NCBI GenBank assembly: GCA_947652115.1
Contig: OX393567.1
Span: forward strand, 1,491,800-1,555,799
Length of the DNA: 64,000 nucleotides
Source: Blastomussa wellsi
Taxonomy: Eukaryota > Cnidaria > Anthozoa > Scleractinia > Plerogyridae
Reading direction: 5' to 3'
Part shown: piece after piece, positions 11,941-22,780 of the stretch
Layout of the letters: the number at the start of each line of letters is the position of its first letter
How positions within the stretch are numbered: position 1 is the first letter of the stretch
Position numbers and translations under genes: made by a program
Notes under the pieces: generated by a model
What the model was told of the DNA's origin: nothing
Databases searched by the model: none
Seen by the model: the letters and a program-made list of their open reading frames with translations, nothing else

Positions 11941-13318
11941 CTATTCATTTATTGTGTGCGGAGTTGGTTTTTTCAAGCTTGGAAACGAGGCGCGTTGGAG
12001 CCCAGTCCTTTTCAATTGACTCTTCATTATGGCGGCTTTGGTAACTGTCCTTTTCCAATCAACAGCTAGCTGCATGGCGCGCTAGCTAATACAAATTTCA
12101 AAACAGGCCGCGCGATTTAAGCGGAAGATTTTTGTGGCTATCCTGAAAATTGCTGCCACGAAGGTGAAGTAATTTCTGGCCGATGAACATAACTTTGGGT
12201 TTTGGAATCATTGAGAACGAATCAAAGTGAAATACGGCGTTCCTTGACCGTTTGCTCAGTATAAGCGAGTATATAAGCTTATGATATTTTTGAGTGGATA
12301 ATTTACGATTTATTTACGACATTGTCATGCTACATGTATTTGTTGGCAAATGTGTCCCAAGTACTTTTTTCTGGGATTGTAGGTTGGGTGGTAGAAAAAG
12401 GATTTCTTGTCCCTCGTATGACATTCACCAGTGAATTAAAAACAAGAATGCCGGGCATTTCAATAGAGACTTACATGACGGGGGACATTCCAAAGGTAAC
12501 TTACATGATGTACTGACCGTAAAAACTGTATTTGTTGAAAAAGTGTGGGAAATATTTACAGTGTATATCGAGACAAAACAATATATAAATTAGCAAAACA
12601 CGCAAAATAATTTGGAAGGATAGGTGGGGGATTTTACAGTAGTTAGTGTCCTGTTGTGGGGACTTTTGACCATTTTATTGGCCTTTCTCACAACAGTTTA
12701 TTGACTTTTAGTGACTCTTTTGACCATCTACAAATGCCCTGGTGCCGGGCAATTGAGCAAAAAATCACAGCTCAGTTCAAATCCCCCACCTAGCCCGCTT
12801 CTCCCCCCCCCCCTTTTGCGGGATTTACATTGATAGGTGCATAAATACAGATAAATCCTTGTTTACTCACCAATTGATGGATTCCTTCATACTGTTATCA
12901 CTGTCTGAACTTAAAATAACGTGCTTCCTGCTCTTCTTCGTCGAAGAGCTAGTTTTATTACCACTGGCGTTTCCATTCTGCAGTTCTTCATCGTCGGCCA
13001 TTGAATTCCAAGTCTCATTTCGAATTCTACGAGATGACGGAGAAATTTTTAAGGTTTTGGGGTTATTTAATACTCAAGTGCAAAATTTTGCGCTTTCCGA
13101 AGCCTTCGATTTTAAAATACTTACCGATCCATCGATTCCCCTTCATCATCCGATGAAACAACTCGCTTTTTTCTCGTGAAAGAACGCGCCATTGCTAGGG
13201 TTTCCTTCCCGCTCAAATTTTTTGCAGAGTAGTCGGATTGGATGGGATCTTCCTCTGAATCACTGCTAATCGAACTATATGTACGAGAATCGGCATAATC
13301 TTTCAATGGTTGAGACAT
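10026..13318 (-). CDS. 5' part of a Ser/Asp-rich, probably nuclear protein with duplicated first exons
   Basis: Three exons splice in phase. Exon 1 (ATG 11577, ends 11384, 194 nt, phase 2), exon 2 (11285-11130, 156 nt, phase 2) and exon 3 (10146-10026, 121 nt, phase 0) give 157 codons starting MSQPLKDYADSRTYSSISSD. The sequence is rich in Ser, Asp and Lys clusters (RKKRVVSSDDE, RKHVILSSDSD), as in nuclear, casein-kinase-2-type substrates, and has no recognisable domain. A tandem copy supplies a second exon 1 (13318-13125) and exon 2 (13026-12871) with the same splice sites, so transcription could start in either copy. The rest lies to the left; candidates are at 9471-9584 and 5794-5832. The upstream copy's ATG is 172 bp from the YOD1-like start on the other strand, so they share a divergent promoter. 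Not identified. Confidence 0.65.
11684..11948 (+). mobile_element. palindromic Penelope-like terminal repeat inserted in duplication unit 1
   Basis: Two long arms (TTGGTTTTATCAACTGGG... and its complement) fold into a hairpin, followed by a unique tail ending CAGTTTCTTTAGAAACTTAC then CCCCCTCTATTCA. A perfect 14-bp duplication TTATTGTGTGCGGA flanks it (11670-11683 and 11949-11962), and the empty site is visible in unit 2 near 13410-13425. The hairpin centre holds CCGACGAAGGGCTAACGCTC followed by GAAACGTC, a degenerate hammerhead-like core. Confidence 0.8.
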
Positions 13319-13490
13319 TATTCCAACACAGCTAGTAGTAAAGATTTCTGTTTTATACCAAAATATTCGATTCGTTGCATTTGCAGAACTTTGAAAAGAG
13401 CGCGGGGAACTTATTGTGTGCGGAGTTGGTTTTTTCAAGCTTGGAAACGAGGCGCGTTGGAGCCCAGTCCTTTTCAATTGACTCTTCATT
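13319..13490. promoter_or_regulatory. compact bidirectional promoter
   Basis: Only 172 bp separate the minus-strand start codon (13318) from the + strand ATG at 13491 (context CATTATGGCGG). No TATA box is obvious in either direction and the segment is relatively GC-rich, as is usual for head-to-head housekeeping promoters. The equivalent segment in unit 1 is split by the 279-bp Penelope-like insertion. Confidence 0.55.
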
Positions 13491-16400
13491 ATGGCGGCTT
13501 TGGTAAGTTTAACAGCTAGCTGCATGGCGCGCTAGCTAATACAAATTTCAAAACAGGCCGCGCGATTGAAGCGGAAGATTTTTGTGGCTATCCTGAAAAT
13601 TGCTGCCACGAAGGTGAAGTAATTTCTGGCCGATGAACATAACTTTGGGTTTTGGAATCATTGAGAACGAATCAAAGTGAAATATGGCGTTCCTTGACCG
13701 TTTGCTCAGTATAAGCGAGTATATAAGCTTATGATATTTTTGAGTGGATAATTTAAAGTTGCGTTTTTTATTGCTTGGTATTATTACTGTACTGTTACAA
13801 TATGTTAACAATAGCCCGTTTATTTTATGATTCACGTGACACTTGAATTGTAATATAACTATTGACCTTTTAGTCGTGCCGTTGACTAGCCATGTAACAT
13901 CACGATCACGATAGCCTGGATTGACTCCAGGATAAACCAATTCTGATATATAGGTGGTTTTCACTGTCACGCCATCAAAAAATAAACTCGAAACCATGCA
14001 ATGAAAAAATCTGATAAATATAAATGTTACAAAATATTAATAGGTATATAGTCTCAGGTCTGTGCAGTACACCATTCGTGAGTTATTTGCCGAAGCATTT
14101 CTCACAAATATATAGAGCTCAGTATGGAAACGCCATGTTGGTGCCCAGCTGGATGGGCACCAACATGGCAGCCGGAAATCAAAGAAAACATCTGGCACTG
14201 ACTTTTGCTATGAAAGCAACTGCTCTTTCCTCACGACCTAGTGTATATACACATACACATCTTTCCTAATACTTGAACTGTTTAAACTGCAAAATATTTG
14301 CGAAAAGACCTTTTCTTAGAGCACGACAGCTTTGTCATGGCGCCATCGTGAAGTCACATACGGCGGAAATCTCGAAAATTCAACATGCTGTATTTCAAAC
14401 ACAAAGGACACTATCTAGCTGGAAACTTGTGAATAGATATATTTTTAGGATTTCTTTCACGTAGTGACAATAAAAATTAAGCAGGCCCAGCGAATTTTGT
14501 TTTTAAAATTTTATGATGTCATGTGAAAACCAAGAATTAAAATTCTAACGTGGCGCCAAGGCTTGGGGGACTAAAACAAAAGAAATAATTTATTCGTCCC
14601 CCCAAATCTCTGCAACATGATAGAATATTAATATATCGGAATTTGTCTATAGCCATTTGTATGCCTCCTGACGTACAGTAGGCAAATAGTGCATGTTACA
14701 ATTACTAAATGACATCAAGTGTAGCTATCCATGATTACATTATGCACCTTCAATTCTGAGCTATCTCTAAATGTTAAGCTGGATGGGAAGTGGGGTTGGG
14801 AGGGGGCGGTAGGCTAAAGAAATTCCCTTTTAAAAAAAGGTTAGTAACCGAGGGTGGTTGGTGTCTCAGCAGTATTGCCTACTAACCAGCACTCAGTGCA
14901 CCTAACCCCAAAATATTTTTTTCGCTAAAATAAACCTTTGCACCAGTTCGAAAAGCATTGCACCTTTCGTTTCTCCTTTTTACCAAATTCTGACTACTTA
15001 TAGCATTCAAAAGTTACGAAAAACTGTACATCGTTTGTTCCACGACTGAGTCAGAAGGGGCGTGGGTCTATTCCTGATTTGACATCACAAACTGATTTGC
15101 ATGCATGTTTACAAAGACTTGATGCGATGCAAATCAGTTTGTGACATCAAATCAGGAATAGACCCACGCCCCTTCTGACTCGGTCATGGAACGTATGATT
15201 TACAGTTTTTCGTAACCTTTGAATGCTATATATCAGGGCTGTCATTAAGGGCCGTAACCTGTAACACCTGTTATGGCTGAGTATACTTGATTTTCCCTTG
15301 GTGCTACGGGTGAAATTGCCTGTTGTTGATAGAATTCAACCACTAATTAACAAGTTTGCTACGGGTGTGGAGAACGAGGCTACAGGTGATGCAAAACTTA
15401 ATGACAGCCCTGTATATAGTCCGAATTTTTTAAAAGGGAGAAACGAAAGGTGCAATGCGTTTGGAACTAGTGCAAAGGATTATTTTAGCGAACAAAATAT
15501 TTTGGGGTTAGGTGCACTTTAATAATCCCTGTTGACATGGACAGTTCCTGTCCTATATCTATATCACTTACAATTATACATACCACAATAAATTTATCAT
15601 TTAGCCTTACCTGCACCCAGCTGGCCTCCTAGATTAGTAATAGAGCATTGTTTGATCTAATCCAGAGGTCCTGGACTCAAATCGCGCTAACTGGGCTCAA
15701 GACTTTCTTTGCCCTGTGGCACCGTGTATCAGCAGTTAATTGGGCAGTGCCAACACTCATATATCACAAATATATTAATAATCTTAATATACGTGCATAA
15801 CCATCAATTCATTGATATTCAAAGTGAAGACTTCAAATATTTTAAATTGATGCTGAAAGGTTTTAAGATGCCAGTATAAAGGAGGAAGGCGGAACAACCT
15901 TGAGGGACTTTTTAGTACCTCAACTATTGCTGACCTACAAGAGAAGATCTGGTTAATGACCAATGTTCCACCACATGCACAGAGAGGTATTAATATTTCT
16001 ACCATAAAATCGTTTCACATGACACTGTCCGTTCTTCTTGTGGTTATGCTTATGCTTATGTTGGCTTATGTTATGGTGATTCCTAGTGAAAACAACATGA
16101 GAAAACAAGTGTGCTTGGTCTACTTATGCTCATGCTTTTGTCATTATGCTTGTGTGCAAGTGAAAACCAGCCTTTACAGCCTTCTGAAGTTAAAATAATT
16201 TTGGAAGCCCACTGATATATACAAGCTTTTTGTTTATGTTGTTGTCATTTCAGACTTAGCTGATTTGTGTGGATAATGTTAAGTCCTTTCAGGATTTCCA
16301 CCAAAAGAACTCATCTGTGGAGTTAAGAGTAGCAGTAACTCACTATCGTCACTGGACATCCGCTCAGGAGACACTCTTATCATTGAGGAGGATAGAAAAG

Positions 16401-18189
16401 CACCAAGAGTATCATTTGATAGTTACAAGAAATCTCTGTGCAATGCAGCCCTTGGCAAGATATCAAGAAAGTAAGTAGCATGGCCGTATAAATAAATAAT
16501 TTGTTTTCCATTCATGCTGATCAATTCATAGTACTCAGATCTGTTGCTTGTATCTGGTTGTTACGTACCTGAGCAAGAAAATTGAAAACTAAACAATGAC
16601 CAGTCAAGTACAGAACACAGATCTCTGATGAGCAATTATCAGATTAGCATGGGGTTTTTGAAGTTTTTAGATACATGATGTAACTCTTTCAGGGGTTTCA
16701 AAACAAGGTGGCGACTGCCAGAGTTCCACCGGCTACTTGACTATTATGCTGCTGGCTACTCTGGTCATAGCAATCAGCTTGTGACCAAAAAGCTCAGTTA
16801 TAACAGCCACCTACTCTTCTAGTCGATGACACCTACTTCAAAACATTTTGAAACCACTGCTCTTTATAACTGAAACAGAAAGGGAGGCTTCTGGTTAGAT
16901 GCAAATAATTAATATTAAAATGTGGTTACCAGCTATTTAGAAATCTCAAACAATAATACAAAATATTACTTAAACCAATCTGTATTTTCGTTTCTAAATC
17001 AGAGTTGTCCCTGCAGATAATTCCTGTCTCTTCACAAGTGTAAGGTATTATATTGCTCTGTTTAGTAATTACTAGACCTCTGTTTTGGTTGGCGCATGCA
17101 GTGGCCTTATTGGGTTCAAAACCTGGCCAGGACACTGCACTGTGTTCTTGGGCAAGACCTTTACTGACAATATTGCAATTGATTAATCTTTGGTTTAATT
17201 TTATTGCAACCATCATTATTTTATAATATTTTATTCTTAACCATTAACCATTTTCAAGTGATACTGATCTTCGTCTTTCCGTTCTTCTTTCCTGCATGCA
17301 GTTTTGTTATGCTTGGTGACACCACTTGTGCCGCAGAGTTGAGACAGCTCATTGTGCAGTGTGTCTCCAGTGATCCTCAAACCTACAACACTGCATTTCT
17401 AGGCCGAGATAATTCAGATTACTGTAACTGGATAATGGATAAAGGAAACTGGGGAGGTACATGTTTAGTGTACATTTTCATGCTTTTTCAGTGCTGCAAA
17501 TAACAGTCGTTTAGCATATAAACTACAGAAATTCTCACAAGATCATTGGCTAATGTTCGCAGTCGAAATACTCATCGAAACATGATGACATAGTATGATG
17601 CTTTCATGCGCGCTTGTTGAAAACTTTCAAAGCAACTTGAATCGCTCAAACTGATTACAGCCTTCGGTGCTGTTAGTTCTCAGAAATAAGCAACAGGTTG
17701 CATGCAAAGGGACTTCTATGTGAAACTCATTGAATGGGATCGTCAAGAATTTTTGAATGGAATAAAGGTTAGTTGTTAAAATTTTGTTTCTTCATCTTGG
17801 TTTTGAGTTACTTTACATAGTTTGAAGTTTGTGATTCTGTAAGTTTCAAATCCTGTTTGGAAAATTATTTCAGGCTCACTCGCACTTTTACTTTGTGGTA
17901 GCAAGTCTTCGCCACTTGGCTTTGTTTTGTTGTGGTAAAAAACAAATAGATGTGAGCTTGTTGTGGTACGGTCTATTTGTTAAATGGGAAGATAATTTGG
18001 TTTTATCAACTGGGTGGATAATGTGAATTGGCCACAGTAAAGAGATTCAAGAGCTGACTTTTCGAGTGTTAGCCATTCATCGGAGGGCTGATGCTCAAAA
18101 CGTCAGCTCTCGAATCTCTTTACGGTGGCCAATTAACATTATCAACCCAATTGATCAAACCGAATTATCTTGCTATACTTCCCACCAAT

Positions 18190-18223
<34 letters not shown>

Positions 18224-19268
18224 CTATTTAGTGTTAAATGGCCAGCCAAAATTTCCCTATGCCTGATGGCATCCCAGCTGTCATCAGAATGTCTGGACAA
18301 TTCTTATTTTGCCTTCCAATGCAAACACCAATGTTTTGCCTTGGCAACACATTATCAAGCAGCATATACTGTAATATAGCATCCAACCTCACTTTGGTCT
18401 TGTCTGATCAAGATGGTGACTTAGTCTGACACGTGTCATTTCAAGGGGGAAAATATTTGCCAGCCCTGCTTTTCAGTTATTTTTTTTTCTTTTCTTTTTT
18501 TCCTTTTGACCCCAGAATGTTAAAAATGTCACTTTTATTACATTTTTCTTACACAGGAGCGATAGAGTTGTCAATTCTAAGCAAGCACTACCAGACAGAA
18601 ATTGCTGTTGTTGATATTGAGTCTGGCAGAGTTGATAGGTTTGGTACGATACACAGCCTCTCCTACTGTTTGGCAAACTCCTAAACAATGTTATGTTTCA
18701 GAATATATATATATTGGACTACGGGCACTCCCTTTTTTCTGTCTGCCGACCGGGAAGCAAATACATTGTAAATATGGTCACACAAACTTTGGGGGTGGGA
18801 AGACGAGACGCGTGGCACATTCTCACCCCGAAATTTTGCGTGACCATACACTTGGTGGACAAAGAAAACAAGGACTGCTCGTAGTCTAGAATATATCCAT
18901 ATTCTTTACTTTTGGTTTGAACTTTCCACTACACCCCACTGGAAATTTAAGTTAAGCTTCATGCTTGATGGACTTAACTGAATCCGTCCCCCTCTGAATA
19001 TCTAATGACTTCCCTTGTTGGGGGAGCATGGTGGGGGAAGGGGGTGGAATGGAAACTTCCTCAAACTCGATATCGAATACACTGTAGCAACAATAACAAC
19101 AATCTTTATTTGACTCAACATTATAATTACAAGAGCTAAAATTGCATTCATAGAAAAATAAATTAAAGATATTAATAATAGACTGAAGTAATAATTGGGA
19201 ATGGGAGTCTAGGGGTTAAAGGAACCTTAAGGTTTTCAAGTTAGTCCCCAAATTAATAATAATAATAC

Positions 19269-19326
<58 letters not shown>

Positions 19327-20967
19327 GCTATTTAGAGTAAATCATGCTTAACTCAGTGCCCAGTCATTCAATACCAAACCTTTATTAGCATTTGTATACA
19401 AGCCAATCTCTTGAATAAGAACTATAACATCAAGTGAAGTTTTCTCAAATTCAAGTTGTTGTTAGAAGTTGGAACTGGATATGGTTTGATTGTTAGCAAC
19501 AGGTGCAAATGAAGTGGGTAGATTAGAGAGGGTAAAAGATTGGGCGAGTGCTAATTGCAGTCCCTTAAGCTTCTTCTTTTTTCTCTCTTTGATTGAGCCT
19601 TATTTTTTATGAATTATTTCTTCGTCTTGTAACTGCGCTGTGGTAGTGGCCAACTCGAAAGCTTTGCTCCTTTGGCCACTATACACTTTCCCCTAAAAAT
19701 TGCTCTGTTCTTTTTTCTCTTTTTATGATGGTTAATAATTAATGTAATCGAAATAAGTGCGAATAAAAATCTCTGTCTGTCTGTGCTATTGGTTACTTTA
19801 ATAATTTCACTAGAGCTGCTTTCGTTTGCAGGAGAGGGCAGTGGCTACAGGAGCTGTGTATATCTGATCTATGATGGCATCCATTATGATCCCCTAGCTG
19901 TACAAAGCTCTGATAACTCATCTGAGCCACTGCAAACTGTGTTCCCTGTCGGTGATGACATGCGACTGGCGGAGGCACTGGAAATAGCTGCAGATGCCAG
20001 ACAGGTTAGACTTCAACTGACCAATCAGAGTTAAGATGGATTCCTTCTCTGCCAATCAGATACAGAGTTAAAAGCGTAGCTTTTGCCGCGCTTGGCACCA
20101 GTACGTGTAACCGGGAAGAAGGGTACATGTTTTCTCGCGTTTGGTGTCATTTGCATGTTCTCGCGTTCTCGCATTTTGTACTGGTTGCATGTTTTCCCGC
20201 GCTTGACCTCGGGTACACGCTCTTTTTCTTCTTTGCTGTAGGAATTGACACATCATGCCGGCATAATTTCGAGCATAATACTACAGGTGAAAACTACAAA
20301 ATTTCAAGCCATTTAGTGCCCAAACCAAATTACGTTACTTGTATTAACTTTCCTACTTTATGGCATAATTACGAGCATAATAGCAACAGTCGGGTATACT
20401 TTAGAGCATAATACTTCGTTTTGAGGGTAATGCCAAACAGCATAATACTCGATTTAGGAGCATAATGTATCATCCCCTAGCTTGTGGCCAGTTACACGTC
20501 TTCGCGTGCTTATATCCATCTATAGGGTTTTTGTCGCGCTCGACACTCGCTTCACGTGTACCAGTTTCGCGTTTTCCCGCGCTTGACACCTGCTGCACGT
20601 GTAACAGTTTCGCGTTTTCCCGCACTTGGCAACAGCTACAAGGTTACTCGCAAAACACCGCAAGACTGATCAAGTCGGTTTACAACCACGTTCGTGATGA
20701 GCTCGCTGATTGATAAGATAGGCCCTTGGCTCCAGGAATCCGCCCGCGTTTATTGTCAATATAAATTGTAGCAATTGTACTGGCGTCACAGCCATAGATG
20801 TATTAAAATGTAATCTATCTTTTTCTTTTTCATTCCAGAAACGCCACTTTACAAACCTGTCAGTGTTCTCTATCCGCTGTCTCGTTTGTGGCACACCGCT
20901 GACTGGTCAGCAAGCGGCTCAAGATCACGCTGTCACCACTGGTCACACAAATTTTGGAGAAGTGTGA
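13491..20967 (+). CDS. YOD1: ubiquitin thioesterase OTU1/YOD1 (OTU-family deubiquitinase), 298 aa
   Basis: Exons: 13491-13502, 15875-15986, 16284-16470, 17003-17044, 17302-17456, 18557-18643, 19832-20004, 20839-20967. All junctions keep phase and total 299 codons. Residues ~1-55 form the UBX-like ubiquitin fold ([17 protein letters not shown]). The OTU domain follows with catalytic [12 protein letters not shown] (Asp109, Cys112; exon 4 is only 42 nt) and YDGIHYDPL (His216). The C-terminus is the C2H2 finger typical of YOD1 (C270, C273, H286, H292) ending [12 protein letters not shown]1 family members act with p97/VCP in ER-associated degradation, trimming ubiquitin chains. The core matches human YOD1 in order and length, minus its extra N-terminal extension. 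The least certain parts are exon 1 (12 nt) and the acceptor at 15874; exon 3 was started after GTTAAG (16283) because that restores [16 protein letters not shown] follows at 21426. Confidence 0.92.
14895..15518. mobile_element. large foldback element with a nested hAT-like MITE
   Basis: The arms are inverted complements: AGTGCACCTAACCCCAAAAT at the left and its complement at the right. They include a long inner arm (CTGATTTGACATCACAAACT and complement around 15075-15170). The right arm is interrupted by the hAT-like MITE at 15234-15412. A partial copy of one arm lies at 59499-59626. It sits in intron 1 of the YOD1-like gene. Confidence 0.75.
15234..15412. mobile_element. hAT-like MITE nested in a foldback element
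   Basis: It starts CAGGGCTGTCATTAAG and ends CTTAATGACAGCCCTG, and is flanked by TATAT on both sides (5-bp duplication). It belongs to the same family as 1038-1212. It splits the right arm of the foldback element 14895-15518, so it inserted later. Confidence 0.8.
15625..15740 (+). mobile_element. tRNA-like SINE fragment
   Basis: CTAGATTAGTAATAGAGC resembles a pol III A box and GGTCCTGGACTCAAATC a B box, spaced as in tRNA-derived SINEs. It does not fold as a standard tRNA with intact acceptor ends. It lies in intron 1 of the YOD1-like gene. Confidence 0.35.
17080..17180 (+). mobile_element. SINE fragment
   Basis: GGGTTCAAAACCTGG (B box-like) is followed by TGTTCTTGGGCAAGAC, the conserved phrase of the SINE family found intact at 62215-62465 and 63742-64000. 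It is truncated and lies in an intron of the YOD1-like gene, right after the exon with the catalytic cysteine. Confidence 0.5.
17988..18231 (+). mobile_element. palindromic Penelope-like terminal repeat in a YOD1 intron
   Basis: This is the same element as at 11684, more diverged. It is flanked by a 10-bp duplication TGTTAAATGG (17978-17987 and 18232-18241). Both hairpin arms and the tail ACTTACCCCCTCTA are present. Confidence 0.75.
18717..18890. mobile_element. MITE with GACTACG...CGTAGTC ends
   Basis: It starts GACTACGGGCA and ends TGCTCGTAGTC. A shorter relative with TA on both sides is at 26401-26479. Neither has coding capacity. Confidence 0.5.
19086..19330 (-). mobile_element. LINE 3' remnant and (AAT)n microsatellite
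   Basis: CAACAATAACAACAATCTTTATTT at the left reads on the minus strand as the AATAAAG + TTG-rich tail typical of CR1/L2-type LINE 3' ends. It is followed by a run of more than 15 AAT units at about 19256-19325. It lies in an intron of the YOD1-like gene. Confidence 0.45.
20100..20660. repeat. interspersed CGCGTTTTCCCGCGCTTG and GCATAAT motif repeats
   Basis: The phrase 'TTTCGCGTTTTCCCGC(G/A)CTTG' recurs around 20180, 20560 and 20610. A block at 20258-20467 contains about seven copies of (G)AGCATAATA / GGCATAATT. The second block looks inserted into the first. All of it lies in the last intron of the YOD1-like gene. Family unknown. Confidence 0.45.
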
Positions 20968-22394
20968 ACTGACACCATGATGCGAGCCAAAGCTGAGTTT
21001 ACTGGACAACAGAAGGCGTACGGAAGAGGAGAAGGTTGGGAGAACTCGTGTTCCGACGTGGATTTGCTAGCGGAATGGTAAACAGGCGTCGGAATGGAAT
21101 ATTGCGCAGGTGTATTCAAAAGTAAAGTGATTGGTATGTGTGAGCATGCCAGTGAAACTGCTTCCAAACGGAGAATGGACGCGATAATGAACGCAGTCCG
21201 CTGAGTGATGACCAAAGAGCTCGTTGATGCTCACATGGGGAAGCGTGAATTGTATCAATCCCCCGCAGAAATTGCGCTTTTACAGAGTGCCAATATTTGA
21301 CCAAAGAAACTTAATCGAATGATTAGATTGTATTTATTGCTGTATAATATATGAACACAGAAGGAGTATGCATTGCCGTGGAAATTTATGAGTATTTAAT
21401 TACATTTGAGAGTCTATTTTTCTGTAATAAAGTGTATGAAAAGTTTACTTGGCTTTAAACGTTCTCTCACAACATATCACTAACGTACAAAGAAAGTTGC
21501 TACTCAGTCAGTCAGTGGATGCCTGATCTGTTGACTGCGTTCTTACTTTCGTTGAACATAGTGGTTAACATTGTAGTCAGTTCTTAAAGGAGCTTCATGA
21601 AAAGTAAGCCTAAATCTTTCAAATTCGTCATTTGCAATTCGTATAAATCTTCTCCATCCTCACCCATCTTTGTTCCTTTTTAGTTTAATATCACCTGTCC
21701 TCTTTGGTGATTGTTTCCCTTAGTGAACTATTATTTCGAAGTTTCCAACATTTTGAGGGTAATATGGTTCGGCGCAAAGTATTGACCCAAACTAGCTGAG
21801 ACTGATAATGGCAAAACCCCTTCAAGTGCCACTGTTCACTAAATGCCTCATTTTGCGTTCGGTTTTTCGCCGCGGTGTGTGTGCTTGAAACTGGATTGCT
21901 GTAAAATGTCGATGTTTAGTTTATAGCAAACTTGCGCGCTTACGCAATAACCGATTTCTAAATACGAAAAAGTAAATTAACTGTAGATCAATAAGAACAG
22001 CTGAAAGTCTTGAAAATGCGAGGAAAGAAAAATACTATAATACAAAGCGCTACAATGACTTCGTCAAGCCGAAGTTCCGTGAAGACGTTCGGTTTTTATC
22101 CCTCATTTTTAATCTTTTTATCCTTGCAAGTTGCTATTAATTTTATGAAAGCGAACATTATGGACAAGAATGCGCATTATAACTCACACAAACAAAAGTT
22201 GTGGCAAACATTTCCCAATTATTTTACATTTACCCACGCCCCTCCGTAACTATGAAAGTTCTACCAAATGCATTATGAGGGTTACTATTTACTTAAATCC
22301 ATTAGGATCGCCGTGAAAACAATTCCCCTCCATTCTTTATTACCACGAATTTTGATATTTTGACAGGAAACTATGCAAGTGTGTCTTATGCAGT
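20968..22394. other. intergenic region between the YOD1-like and PLAT genes
   Basis: It holds the 3' UTR of the YOD1-like gene (polyadenylation signal AATAAA at 21426-21431). Beyond that there is no supported exon; the short ORFs on both strands show no family resemblance or splice structure. The two flanking genes are convergent. Confidence 0.6.
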
Positions 22395-22739
22395 TTAAAT
22401 TGGTGGTAATGAGACTTGGTTTTTGTATCCTGCTAATTCACAGTTGCACATGAAAGTCTGAACAGTGCCAAGCTTCAGATCGTGCACCACCACCTGCAAA
22501 AGACAAGTATGACCAAGATTAAAACCAAAATTCTCCTTTGCGTTTTGCATAGGTTTTCAGTTTTCTCTGAAGAGAATTTGGCATTTAATACATTTAGTAA
22601 AGGCAGGCTACAGTAAGTTAGCTTACGCATGAGAAAGTAGGGCATTAAACCAAATAAATGTGAATTGAGACATTCGTTATGTTATGGCCTTCGTTATGTA
22701 AAGAAATAAAATACGAAAGAAACTTAAAAGTATAGAGGC

Positions 22740-22780
<41 letters not shown>

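Larger units (their letters stand above)
10563..13754. repeat. tandem segmental duplication (unit 1: 10563-12310; unit 2: 12311-13754)
   Basis: The two units are nearly identical, differing by a few substitutions. They differ in the length of a C-run (about 11050 vs 12805), a small indel near 12045, and a 279-bp insertion in unit 1 (palindromic Penelope-like repeat plus its target duplication at 11684-11962). Each carries two exons of the minus-strand gene and the divergent promoter. The + strand start ATGGCGGCTTTG has a consensus donor GTAAGT only in unit 2 (13503); unit 1 reads GTAACT. Confidence 0.85.

Noticed and set aside
13121..13525. 134-codon minus ORF starting [16 protein letters not shown] upstream of MSQPLKD
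   Set aside because: The upstream part overlaps the divergent promoter and is absent from the other duplicate; the internal ATG at 13318 is shared by both copies.
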